Shown: one piece after another, positions 21,093 through 30,169 of the stretch
Layout: each line of letters begins with the position of its first letter
How positions within the stretch are numbered: the first letter of the stretch is position 1
NCBI GenBank assembly: GCA_039621445.1
Contig: CP154955.1
Location: forward strand, 6,004,785 to 6,068,784
DNA length: 64,000 nucleotides
Direction: 5' to 3'
Source: Euglena gracilis
Lineage: Eukaryota > Euglenida > Euglenophyceae > Euglenales
The notes under the pieces: model-generated
What the model was told of the DNA's origin: nothing
Databases searched by the model: none
What the model saw: only the letters and a program-made list of their open reading frames with translations
Position numbers and translations under genes: made by a program

Positions 21093-21989
21093 CAGAGCTC
21101 AAGCACCAACACATCAAACGCTTTGATTAGTTCTTTGAGAAAGTTTGATGAAAATTTGTCGCACGAGTATATGCTCCAACCCAGGTGTGTGGCCCTATAT
21201 GGGGCAACTCCCAGCTCTATTGAGCATCCCCCCACCCCAGTTTTCAGCTCTATTGAGCATCCCCTTACCGTAATTTTCAGCTCTACCGAGCATTCCCCCA
21301 CCCCGCTTTCCAGCTCTATCGAGCATTCCCCCCACAGCTCTATCGAGCAACCCCCCACCCAATGGGTGCCACACCTAACGGTGTCCAGCTCTATCGAGCA
21401 TCCCCCCACAGTGACCAGCTCTACAGAGCAATTACCTCCAACCCCCAGCTCTATAGAGCATTCCCCCACCGTTCCCAGCTACATCGAGCATTCCAACACC
21501 CAAGGGTGCAACACCTAACAGTATCAAGCTCCATCGAGCATTTCCCCACCCAGGAGTTTCCACACCTAACGGTCCGCTGCGCAATGGGTTCAACGCCTAT
21601 CGGCGTGTGGCTCTATCGAGCAACCCATCGCCCAGTGTGATTACCAGCCTTTGATGCAAAGTCAGGCATCTTGTTGTACTTCTCTGCATCAGGATGTCGC
21701 AACGGTGACTACAGGCACAATTGACAAACAACCCACTGATGTGGTTCACCGCATGCTGGCATGTCCTCCAAAGGAGGACACACCCGCACAAAAATCTCAG
21801 AGACTGAGCAAAAATTTGTGTGAGATGCAATCCAGCAATGATGCGGCATTTTTTCACATGCAACATAGTTTGCAAAATTTGTTTACAAAAGTGGAGCCAA
21901 TAACAGCACTTTTTGAGGACAAATATCCTGATACAGGAGCTTTTGTTACCTTGGAGCAGTTCGATACCTTAGCTGCTTACCGACTTTAG
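21093..21989 (+). pseudogene. Gag-like region with SSIEHPPT repeats, unknown function
   Basis: From the ATG at about 21093 the frame reads MQSSSTNTSNALISSLRKF, then tandem SSIEHPPT-like units to a stop at 21518. A downstream frame (21651-21989) gives KSQRLSKNLCEM and LFTKVEPITALFEDKYPDTG and ends AAYRL with TAG. The repeat array is readable in more than one frame, so one or two frame changes lie inside it. The position after the primer-binding site suggests a Gag role. No capsid or zinc-knuckle signature is seen. Confidence 0.45.
21195..21625. repeat. Coding minisatellite, cagctctatcgagcat unit
   Basis: The unit cagctctatcgagcatcccc with variable C-rich spacers is repeated about a dozen times at uneven spacing, within the Gag-like frame of the LTR element. 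Some longer units add a ggtgccacacctaac string. Confidence 0.9.
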
Positions 21990-22046
21990 ATATTTTTAGT
22001 AATTTTTGGTGGTATATGCCACCACCCACCAAAAATTACTAAAAAT
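21990..22046. terminator. Perfect hairpin between convergent open frames
   Basis: tttttagtaatttttggtgg is followed after a short loop (tatatgccaccac) by its exact complement ccaccaaaaattactaaaaa. The plus-strand frame ends at 21989 and the minus-strand frame ends at 22049, so the hairpin sits exactly between two convergent stops. A bidirectional 3'-end signal is the simplest reading. Confidence 0.6.
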
Positions 22047-22048
22047 CT

Positions 22049-22405
22049 CTAATGTTTTTTCCTGACTTGGTGATTTTCATCACGCATATCTGCAGAAAAT
22101 CGCTGAAATTCTAAATTATGTGAACATGGTACCGCATTGCGGTTCTGCAACTCCGCAAATGCGGTTTGAATGTCAACAATATTATTCTTCCACCGTTGGT
22201 GGTAAGCATCCCGCCTGCTTGCGATATTCGCGATATGGGCGTAAAAACTTGTTATTTCAGCAGAATTTTCACCACACCTACATGATTTTCGCTCCAACCG
22301 GGAAAGTCTTTCCTCCAATTGCTGCACATAAGTGCTGGAAGCGAAACCTTCACCAGGTTGGGTGTGCATATGGTGAAAATTTGCCGATTCACGGCTCAGT
22401 TTCAT
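22049..22405 (-). CDS. Antisense coiled-coil open frame, unknown
   Basis: A 118-codon minus-strand frame with VQQLEERLSRLERKSCRCGE and FAELQNRNAVPCSHNL has a heptad-like leucine pattern. Upstream on the same strand, frames at 22613-22389 and 22908-22702 hold cysteine and histidine clusters (CGYPHIAHKKKNNYHKKC, NNCGWCGLYHFE) that could be parts of the same protein after frame changes or splicing. It opposes the Gag-like region of the same element. No family is recognised. Confidence 0.35.
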   Translation of the reverse strand: MKLSRESANFHHMHTQPGEGFASSTYVQQLEERLSRLERKSCRCGENSAEITSFYAHIANIASRRDAYHQRWKNNIVDIQTAFAELQNRNAVPCSHNLEFQRFSADMRDENHQVRKKH

Positions 22406-22409
22406 AATG

Positions 22410-23726
22410 CGCTGTTGCGCTTCCTGGACACTGCAGTGACGGCTCTACGGCCAACTTGGCGAAGAAAAAAAAAACTCGATTGAGTTCACGCTTATCACAG
22501 AACATGCCTGCCAGACCACCATCATAGAAGTGGTGGACTTCCGTGCATTTTTTGTGATAGTTATTTTTTTTCTTGTGCGCAATATGGGGATACCCACAAT
22601 TCTTCATACGCACACTTTGCTTTTGGAGGTATCATGCCTCTGATTGTACTGAAACGTATAGAGTGATGAATTTCACCGCACTGGAACAATGTTCCATCCT
22701 TTTATGTGCATTCACAGTTCATTTGCGGTTTTTCAAAGTGGTATAAGCCACACCAACCACAGTTGTTCTGTGAATTGGCAGCAGCCTGCCACAGTTCAGC
22801 ATTTTTTCTGCGGTTGTACACCTCAGTATGATCTTTTTGGCAATATGCCGAATTTTTTAGATTCGGGTATACACCCAGTAGTACTTTTGTGCCATGCATA
22901 TTCCGCAAGGCAATGTTTCTGGGCGCTAAAGCCTACCCCCCCATTATTTTTGGCTAATGCCAACCCTTCAGCCTCCAGGCTGCACACCCAAGGCACAAAT
23001 GCCAAATCTACAGTTTTTAGGGTTACTGCCCGCTATTCTGAGGTATACGCCTCTGGGGATAACCCATCGACCAAATCGCGCCCGTGCAGCGCTGCGAACC
23101 CTTACATGCGGTACACGCCGCCAGTAAGAAGACGCACAGCACACAGCGCGCACAACGTAATAATAGGTCCAACTTGTTACTTTTCGGCCTTAAGGCCCCC
23201 AGAAGACTGCCAGACAGCAAAAATTATTTGTAAGGTCTTTAGACCAGCCCCCCACTCCTCTCCCCTTTCCCCCCCCGGGCAAAATCGCTGTCGCCGGCAG
23301 TTGGTTTTGTTAGTAGGTTTCTTCCCTGGTCAGGTTTGACTGGCCAGGTGCCCCCTCCTTCCACACCCACCCGAGAATTCGTTTTCCGATCATGGAATAC
23401 ACTACCCCAAGTGCCATAGGCACACCCAAAAACCTGGGAAGATGGGATTTCTGGAAAGAAAACCTTCCAGCCCCACTTTCCAAGCGGGCTCTTCCACTTC
23501 CACCCCTTTACCGCAATAAGTAGTTAGCCACGTAAGCGGGTAAACTCTTTTGCGCGTTTTTGGGTTTGGGTTTTATGTTGTTTCAGTTTCTCGTTTTCCG
23601 TTTGGCAGACAGGAGGTCAGCAGCGAGCACTGGAATACATCCCTCATCGTGGCTATGTCTGAATCCCGAATGGACCTGGGATAGCCTGGTCCATGAAGGA
23701 AATCGGGCAAAGCCCTGGGAGGGGGA
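22410..23726. other. Interior of the LTR element, coding uncertain
   Basis: A 216-codon plus-strand frame (22689-23339) and several minus-strand frames overlap. None matches a family I know. The minus frames share Cys/His clusters. The region ends with a purine tract, gccctgggagggggatg, adjoining the 3' LTR. Confidence 0.4.
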
Positions 23727-24139
23727 TGTGTACCAAGCACAATCCCAGCTCTGTGGTTTTCCATAGAACAGCTCAACTATAATCTCAATTCTATGTATAG
23801 TCACAGAAGTAGGATTATGGCAGAGCTTAGGGAAATTCGTGATCACAGTCACACGTGATCACGTGACCCCCCTTTCTGCAGGTGGTATTTTTTTCATGGC
23901 TTCATTTGCCTGATTATAGGCAATTTCAATTTCACAACTCCGATAGGAGAAGGCCTGTGGAACCAGTTTCCCAAAAACACAACAGGTTTGCCTTGTGCTC
24001 TGCATAAGCCCAAAGGCAGCAATAAAAACTAATAGTTAAGTGAAAGACTTTCTTTTTTTGTTACTCTCTTGGTTCTGTTCCCACGGGAGGGTGTAAGTAG
24101 GCCGACAGGCAGTGGGAATAGAGTCAGGGGACGTACACC
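23727..24139 (+). repeat. 3' LTR of the polymerase-less LTR element, 413 bp
   Basis: The sequence is nearly identical to 20415-20824, with a few substitutions and small indels, and is followed by the target duplicate GTTTG. Low LTR divergence suggests a fairly recent insertion. Confidence 0.9.
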
Positions 24140-24144
24140 GTTTG

Positions 24145-24793
24145 TTGCCGGAGGTGGCGGTCGTGCTTCCCCCCCCCCCCCGGCGTCTGGTGCGGTTTTT
24201 TGATCTCGAATCGCTGTTTCCCCTCCGGCGGGCGGGCTCACCCTGCCCTTGTGCTTCGCCCTCCTGGTCATTTCCTCCTGGTTCCCTAATGGTCCCCGGA
24301 GTGCATGACCACTCAGGCTTCGCACTTCGGTTGGGTGAGAGTTGGTGCGCCAGATTTTCGATTTTTTTCTGCCGCCTTTTTTGGGCCGTTGATGCGCAAA
24401 AAATGGGACGCAAAACTTTTGAGATCTTTCCACTTGCCTATTTGGATGAACAAAACAGCCGGCACAAAGACCCTGCCCTTGTGCTTCGCCCTCCTGGTCA
24501 TTTCCTCCTGGCTCCCTAAGGTCCCCGGAGTGCATGAGGCAGCACGGCGCATTTGTCTGGCTGTAACCGGATTGAGTCCGACGGGAGTCGGCCCACTCCG
24601 GAAAGATGGGCCCCGATGCCTGGCCAAGCCCACGGAGCTCTTTCGCGACGAGGAAAGCCTGGCGGGGAAATTGCGGAGCCCGAGTTGTGCGGGATTTTTT
24701 TTAGCTCCCTTATTGCCTGTCTTTTTTTTCGCAGCATAAAAGGCCTTCGCCCTTGGCTTCTGTTCTTCCGGCTAAAGAGGCATCGCCTCCGGT
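24145..24793. repeat. Continuation of DIRS-type terminal repeats
   Basis: Words such as ttgtgcttcgccctcctggt occur twice here (24.25 and 24.48 kb) and recur at 14.11 kb and 37.41 kb. This is therefore shared terminal sequence of DIRS-like elements. No gene is seen. Confidence 0.6.
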
Positions 24794-25919
24794 TGTTGGG
24801 ACCGGAGGTGTATTTTTGCCCTTCGGGGTGCCGGCCGTGCCGAGCGGTCAGTAAAAAGGGAAATAACCCGGGTTGTGAATCCCCCCGACCACTTATGAGG
24901 GAAAGGAGTGGAGTTTTGGTGGGGGAGAAGGCTAAGCCCGCGGTTTGACGTGCGCGGAGTCGACCAAGCCCCCCCCCTCTCAATGTGAAGGGCGGTGGTC
25001 ATATTTTGAATGGCCGGCAAAGCGTATTTTTTGGTTTTTTCTAGGGGGAGCGCAAGACGGACGCCCCCCCCCCCGGCATCAGTTTGGTCCTTTACCCAAT
25101 GCTTCCCTTGGACGGCCAAGGCGCCGCTTGAGCCCATGTGCCATTTTTTTAGGCAAGGGACAATTTTGACACGCTAGAAGCGGCAATGGGTGTGGGAAGG
25201 GGCGCAAGGCCACGCAACTCCAAATTTTGGATTGGAGAAGTGTGTGCGCAAAGGGTTGTGGACCTGGGGGGTGGAATATACCATGCCTTGGGGAGCGTGG
25301 TGGTGAGCGCCCGGCTGGGGGCCGGGCGCCCATACCTGGGATGGGTGTGGGGAAGATGACCCTGAAAAGCGCGCAATCAGCGCGGTGGGAAAGGGTTGTG
25401 CCTACTCCCCCCCTTTCTAATCTCAGGTGGGTCTTTTGGTCACGCCATTGGAATCTGTTGATCGTACCAATTGAATTTGTGGATCACGTTATCGTGGATT
25501 ATCTGTTTTTTTGGCTATTTGGCATTACCATTGGCATTGTCAAGTTTTTTGGTGTAGACAAGCATAAAGTGCACGTCGCATCAGCCCACGTTCCGTGAAC
25601 CAAACCCAAGTACTTCCCTCAATGTCTTCCACCTTTTGTGCAATCGTTTCTTTTATTTTAGGGAATGGAATTCCAATTGAAAAAGGAAATGCGCAAGAGG
25701 GCAAAGGAAATGGGGAAGAAACGCCGGCGGGAGGAGCGACAACTCCTCATGGCGGTGTGTTGGTTTGCAAGAAAAATGGGATCTGGGTTGGGGAGGAGGA
25801 CTTAGAAATGGGTGGTTGGGAACAGGCAACAGGGGATGCGAGGCCGGATAGGTTGATCGATCCTACGCAACCTAGGGGAAACGGAGGTACCGAAGGTCCC
25901 TCCGCCTTAGGACTTAACA
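24794..25919 (+). repeat. 5' LTR of Ty3-type element, 1126 bp
   Basis: It starts TGTTGGGACCGGAGGTGTAT and ends CTTAGGACTTAACA, with canonical TG...CA ends. It is nearly identical to 36125-37251. CGGT occurs on the outer side of both LTRs (24790-24793, 37252-37255). The last 325 bp contain the beginning of a long open frame. Confidence 0.93.
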
Positions 25920-28687
25920 TGGTATGCAGAGGTGCCTGTCCGGAGAATCCCCCCTGTGATCTGAGCCATGGAAAGAGTGGTGGTGAATTCTCCTTTTCAA
26001 CCAACTTTCCTGCAAGATCCCTAACAGAGACTGCCTTTGGGCAATTCGAGGGGGGTGTGGAAAATCCCTCCAAAGATTTGCTCAAATCGGTGAATAGCAA
26101 CACCGATCCTTCAGAGGATTCCAGAACAGAAACCAAGCCGATTTTGGTTGGTGAAGTTCGGGAGGTTCTTGGGCAAGGTCAAGTCGGGACTCAAAGCAAC
26201 TATTTCTGCCATAATGGGGGAGGTGATTTTGAGAATGCCCCCCATGACCTTGGTTTCGGCTGTGACGGGGGTTGTGGCTTTGAAAACCCCTCGTGTCCAC
26301 AGCTCCTCAATCAAGATGGTTTCAAATGGCAAGATGGTCTGAAGGGCCCTTGCAATTGGCCGAATCAGAGATATGACCAGCCCCCTCCCTATCGGTGTGC
26401 CCTTCCTCCACCTCCCGTTGTATGCCCAATCACCGTGGATGAGAACACGGTAGCTAGGGTGTGCATGATTAGGGTAGCCGGGGAGGGGGAGGCAATGGAG
26501 GAAGAAAAACCCTCCGTTTTGGACGCCCCGGATTATCATAGCGAAGATCCGGAGGTCCCAGAAATTTGTGAGAGACCCACCGAAAGTTCTGCAACCGGTG
26601 TTCAAAACTTTGCCGATTTGACGGCAAGGGAGGTTGCAAATCAAGCATTTTTAGGGGTTCAAGCCATGGAAAAGGTGGTTTTCCCCTACATGGCAAAGTT
26701 TGAACAAGTTGTGCCGGAGATCAAGGGCACACTTTTGGTTCTTCAGAGGGAAAATGAAAATTTCCTCAAAAACCAAGAAATTCACATGAAGGAAATCCAA
26801 TCCTTGCGAAATTCGTGCGAGGAGTTGGTTGCTTGGATGAGAAGTGCAGGGGCCGAATTTCAAACCCAAAAACTCCTAATCCATTCGGTAGAAGAACGAA
26901 TGGAAAAGGGGGGGAGGGACATTTCAACCCTTTCGGCGTTGGTGCAAAATACCAATGCTGAATGTCTGGCCCAAAAGCTCCAAATCCACTCTGTAGAGGA
27001 ACGGGTGGAAAGGGGGGCTAGGGAGGCCATGCTCCTTTCAGCTCATGGGAGCGAGGGGGCCCAAAATGTCCAATCTTTGGGGACCGAGGTCATTTCTCAA
27101 AGGCAAACCATGGATTCCTTCCGGTTGGGGATGGAAAAATTTGAGAAGGAGGTGCATCAGCTTTTCGATGATGTGCGGGGGGAAGTCCAAGTCATGTGGA
27201 GAGAACTTTCCGAGGAAATGGGTGGTGAAATGCGGACCATGAATGCTTCATGGGACAAAAAATTGATGGACACCATCCAAAAGGAGAGTTTACGGGACCA
27301 ACTCCACATTTTTCAACAAATGGAAGTGGGGGAGAAGAAAGTTGCTCAAATGGGGACAGCCATGGAAACTGCAATTCAATCCTTGGGGGCAAGGATCGAG
27401 CAAGTTGAGGGGGGTATGGGAAACCTACCCATCTTGCGAGAATCCATGGGGGTTTTGACCCAGAAGGTTCAGTTCTTGCATGAAAAAACATCGGCATTGG
27501 AGGGTGCCTTGGGGGGGATCCAACCTCTCGTAGGGGCCCTCATCACCAAGGTGCAGGAGCAGCAACGGCAAGAAACCAAGGCCCCCACCGAGACCAAGGC
27601 CCCCACCGAAGCCAAGGCCCCCGTCGAGGCCAAGGCCCCAAAGGAGGCTGGGCTCCCGACCCGGCCGAGCTGTACAACAAGTACTACGACTTCTACAGCA
27701 AAGCCACAGCCGCAAGCTGCACCAGCACCAGTGGTCACGGGTGTGCCGAGGCAACCCGTGGAATTGCCCCCCCCCATCCATAGCATAAATCCCCCGACCA
27801 ACCCCAAACCCGAGGAATATACAAGAAAATCCCCCCGGGTGATGGAGTTGGAAAACGAAATTCTGAAGTTGAGGGAAGAAATGGCAGCCTTGCGAATTCA
27901 ACGCAAGGGGGAATTGCGACCCCCCCCGTTGCAAGATTTGGGGAGGGGAACCAGCGATTCGGGTCAAAGTTCGGGTGCAACTTTTGCGAACAACCCGAAG
28001 GATGGTGGTTCTTCAACTCAAACCACCACAGCAAGGCTGGTGCCACCAAAACCCATTGTTCAACCCTCACAAGCACCTCCCGGTTTCATGCCCATGAATA
28101 CTCCTTTTTCTTTTGCACCGAGCCCAAACAATTTTGAAAGCATGGGTCCCCAAACCCATGTCAACGTTTTGGGGCAAGGTGTTCCGGGATTTATGGCAAT
28201 GGCACCAATGAACCCCATTATGCAAGAGGTTTGGCGACAAATGGAAAAACCTCGATTTTCTGGGTTGGTGCAAGATGCCCCCGAGTTTGAAAGAAAATGG
28301 GAGGAGGTGGAAAGAATAATCCAAGAAACCTCCCCCTACCATCTCTCCGATTTTGCCATGTTGATGGAGTTTCGCAGCTGCCTCGATGAGGCAACATCCC
28401 TAAAACTGAAAACCCGAATGAGTAGGGACAGAAACATGACCTACAAAAGTTTTCGGGAAGAATTTCGGAGAGAGTTTGGGGTGGATACCCTCAGACAAAG
28501 TAGGGCTGATTGGCATCGGGTGTCACTCAAATGCTCGGGTCCCCCCAACGCACAACTCACCCTTTTGGATTGGGTGAAATTTGAGGCGCAGTTTGTGGCC
28601 AAAAGGGACCGAGTGGAAGACCGAACCGATGCCGAGGAATGGCAACTCATTTTCTGCAAGATGCCCCCATTTTTGCAAAAAAGGTGA
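25595..28687 (+). CDS. Gag polyprotein of Ty3-type element
   Basis: A frame of 1030 codons opens inside the 5' LTR and crosses the primer-binding site. A more orthodox start is the in-frame ATG at 25919. Residues about 357-650 are helical and heptad-like, with an internal duplication (QKLLIHSVEERMEKGGRD and QKLQIHSVEERVERGARE). Around 660-680 there is a KAPTEAKAPVEAKAP-type linker, then a proline-rich stretch. Residues about 884-1028 (FSGLVQDAPEFERKWEEVER, LKTRMSRDRNMTYKSFREEF) look like a Ty3-type capsid. The frame stops at 28687 in an A run, while the sense continues in another frame. Confidence 0.8.
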   Translation: MNQTQVLPSMSSTFCAIVSFILGNGIPIEKGNAQEGKGNGEETPAGGATTPHGGVLVCKKNGIWVGEEDLEMGGWEQATGDARPDRLIDPTQPRGNGGTEGPSALGLNMVCRGACPENPPCDLSHGKSGGEFSFSTNFPARSLTETAFGQFEGGVENPSKDLLKSVNSNTDPSEDSRTETKPILVGEVREVLGQGQVGTQSNYFCHNGGGDFENAPHDLGFGCDGGCGFENPSCPQLLNQDGFKWQDGLKGPCNWPNQRYDQPPPYRCALPPPPVVCPITVDENTVARVCMIRVAGEGEAMEEEKPSVLDAPDYHSEDPEVPEICERPTESSATGVQNFADLTAREVANQAFLGVQAMEKVVFPYMAKFEQVVPEIKGTLLVLQRENENFLKNQEIHMKEIQSLRNSCEELVAWMRSAGAEFQTQKLLIHSVEERMEKGGRDISTLSALVQNTNAECLAQKLQIHSVEERVERGAREAMLLSAHGSEGAQNVQSLGTEVISQRQTMDSFRLGMEKFEKEVHQLFDDVRGEVQVMWRELSEEMGGEMRTMNASWDKKLMDTIQKESLRDQLHIFQQMEVGEKKVAQMGTAMETAIQSLGARIEQVEGGMGNLPILRESMGVLTQKVQFLHEKTSALEGALGGIQPLVGALITKVQEQQRQETKAPTETKAPTEAKAPVEAKAPKEAGLPTRPSCTTSTTTSTAKPQPQAAPAPVVTGVPRQPVELPPPIHSINPPTNPKPEEYTRKSPRVMELENEILKLREEMAALRIQRKGELRPPPLQDLGRGTSDSGQSSGATFANNPKDGGSSTQTTTARLVPPKPIVQPSQAPPGFMPMNTPFSFAPSPNNFESMGPQTHVNVLGQGVPGFMAMAPMNPIMQEVWRQMEKPRFSGLVQDAPEFERKWEEVERIIQETSPYHLSDFAMLMEFRSCLDEATSLKLKTRMSRDRNMTYKSFREEFRREFGVDTLRQSRADWHRVSLKCSGPPNAQLTLLDWVKFEAQFVAKRDRVEDRTDAEEWQLIFCKMPPFLQKR
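25920..25937 (+). promoter_or_regulatory. Putative primer-binding site of Ty3-type element
   Basis: TGGTATGCAGAGGTGCC starts right after the 5' LTR. TGGTA is the start expected for an initiator-methionine tRNA primer. It overlaps the ATG at 25919-25921 and lies inside the Gag frame. Confidence 0.7.
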
Positions 28688-29394
28688 TGATTGAGCAGGC
28701 CAAAAAAAGGAGGGACAAACCGTGGGTTCGCATTTCCCTCCCCCGGAATCTCATGGGTGAACCGTTTCTCCAGGAGTTGGGGGGGGTGATTGGACACCGA
28801 CTCCCGAGACACCATGAGGGGGTGGGGAGTTATGTGTTTGAGTGCCACGACAAAGCCGAACGGGATCAATTCTTGGCTTTGGATGGGTTCCTCATGGATG
28901 GTCTGAAAGTTTCTGCAACCTGTCATGAATATCAAATGACGGGTGATGAAATTTTTGAATTTGTCACCTCATTCCTGCGGACGGAGCAGGAATATGTTGC
29001 CACTCGGAATGCATATGGGTTGGAGGAAAAGCCAAAATCCCCCTCCCCAGCAAAAGTGCGAGTTTTTGTTGATGACCCTCCCAAGAACGGTGGGGGGGAA
29101 ACTACCAAGAAAGATTCTCCGACCAAAGGGAAATCATCTTGGAAGCCGAAGGCTCGATCCTACCCGGAGAAGTGGGGTGGGAAACCAGCCTCCCAGGGAA
29201 AGGGCCCAAGTGCAAAATCCCCTTCGTCCAAGGGGGAGTGCTTCACATGCAAAAAAGCGGGCAGGGAGTTCATCCATGACTTCAGAAAATGCTCATTTGC
29301 ACAAAAGGCTCGTTGGGGGGGGTGGGCCTCCAAAGTCGGAGGAGAAGGGGCCGAAGGGGGTGAAAGACACTCCTCCCATCGCCCAATCCTCTGA
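28639..29394 (+). CDS. Gag C-terminus with degenerate zinc knuckle
   Basis: The frame continues the capsid after a shift at gcaaaaaaggtga (about 28675-28685): QKKVMIEQAKKRRDKPW follows where the first frame stops. A single-base change in the A run or ribosomal slippage would explain it. Basic linkers lead to CFTCKKAGREFIHDFRKC, a C-x2-C-x8-H-x4-C knuckle with a longer spacing than the usual C-x2-C-x4-H-x4-C. It ends at TGA 29392-29394, within a purine tract identical to that before the 3' LTR. Confidence 0.7.
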   Translation: MATHFLQDAPIFAKKVMIEQAKKRRDKPWVRISLPRNLMGEPFLQELGGVIGHRLPRHHEGVGSYVFECHDKAERDQFLALDGFLMDGLKVSATCHEYQMTGDEIFEFVTSFLRTEQEYVATRNAYGLEEKPKSPSPAKVRVFVDDPPKNGGGETTKKDSPTKGKSSWKPKARSYPEKWGGKPASQGKGPSAKSPSSKGECFTCKKAGREFIHDFRKCSFAQKARWGGWASKVGGEGAEGGERHSSHRPIL

Positions 29395-29449
29395 GTAGGG
29401 GGGTCAGAGCCATTCGGGAGCCGGTTCTGCAAATGCAAGTCTCCCATCC

Positions 29450-30094
29450 ATGGGGGGGGATGTTTTGTCTCCTTCAACCCCCCCTTGTTTGACACGTGTG
29501 ATGGCCGCTCTCCACGTGATCGGGGCAATGTCGGAGTCCTCTTCATCGGAACCACCCGCACCATCGTCAGATGAACCATCGCCGGAGGAAGAGGAGGCAG
29601 TGGAGCATCTTTTGATGGAAATGAAAAATTTGATGCCACTTGAAAATTCGGATGGCGCAACCATCCGGGAGGTTTTGCGTGAGTGGCGGTTGATGGCTTT
29701 GAAAGCGGGGTGGGTGAAGGGGGTCCATTTGCATCTTTCAACCAAAATTGATGTCTTGGGTGGTTCCCAGGAGGTTCGGGCCTTGGTCGACACGGGGGCA
29801 GAAGTTTGCTTGGTGAAAAGAAATTTGCTCCCCCGTTCATTTTTCGCTCCATCGGCAAAACCCGTCAACTTGGTTGCTGCCAACAACCAAAGGGTGAAGG
29901 GCGGGTCGGATGAGGCCTTGGTGGAATTGCAATTTTCGAGTGGTGCAGGACACCAAAAATGCGGTTGTGGTAAAAATTCCTACACTTTTATACGAGGCCG
30001 ACATAGAGGAGGATGTGATCCTCTCCTATGTCTGGTTGGCAGAAAGGAATTTGAATGTGGTGCCAAGAAAACACGGGGTTCAAGGATTTTTTGA
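29450..30094 (+). CDS. Retropepsin-like aspartic protease region
   Basis: The frame gives an acidic leader (SSSSEPPAPSSDEPSPEEEE) and then the protease core EVRALVDTGAEVCLVKRN, with the DTGA catalytic motif followed by hydrophobic residues, and AKPVNLVAANNQRVKGG. After about 29940 the sense continues in the next frame (VVVKIPTLLYEADIEEDVIL). The protease matures the Gag-Pol product. The frame itself starts downstream of a stop. Confidence 0.75.
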   Translation: MGGDVLSPSTPPCLTRVMAALHVIGAMSESSSSEPPAPSSDEPSPEEEEAVEHLLMEMKNLMPLENSDGATIREVLREWRLMALKAGWVKGVHLHLSTKIDVLGGSQEVRALVDTGAEVCLVKRNLLPRSFFAPSAKPVNLVAANNQRVKGGSDEALVELQFSSGAGHQKCGCGKNSYTFIRGRHRGGCDPLLCLVGRKEFECGAKKTRGSRIF

Positions 30095-30169
30095 TGGTTG
30101 TTCGGTTTGGATTTGCGGCGTCCTCGCCGGAAAGGGGACCATCGTAGATTCCATTCGAGCCATCCCCCC

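Larger units (their letters stand above)
20415..24139 (+). mobile_element. LTR retroelement without visible polymerase, 3.7 kb
   Basis: Two about 410-bp LTRs, an exact GTTTG target duplication, a primer-binding site and a purine tract (gggaggggga just before 23727) show a complete LTR insertion. No RT, protease or integrase motif is visible in the 2.9-kb interior. It carries a plus-strand Gag-like region, a hairpin, and minus-strand open frames. The target is the terminal repeat of a DIRS-like element: joining the two flanks restores a string related to that at 16530. It is probably a non-autonomous element mobilised by another LTR element. Confidence 0.85.

Noticed and set aside
21195-21625. 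Regular short repeats as a possible CRISPR array
   Set aside because: Units vary in length and sequence, spacers are C-rich linkers rather than unique sequence, no cas genes exist, and the repeats are inside a retroelement in a eukaryotic genome.
22689-23339. 216-codon plus-strand open frame in the LTR element as polymerase
   Set aside because: No RT, protease, RNase H or integrase motif is present. The opposite strand is also open, so coding is not supported.
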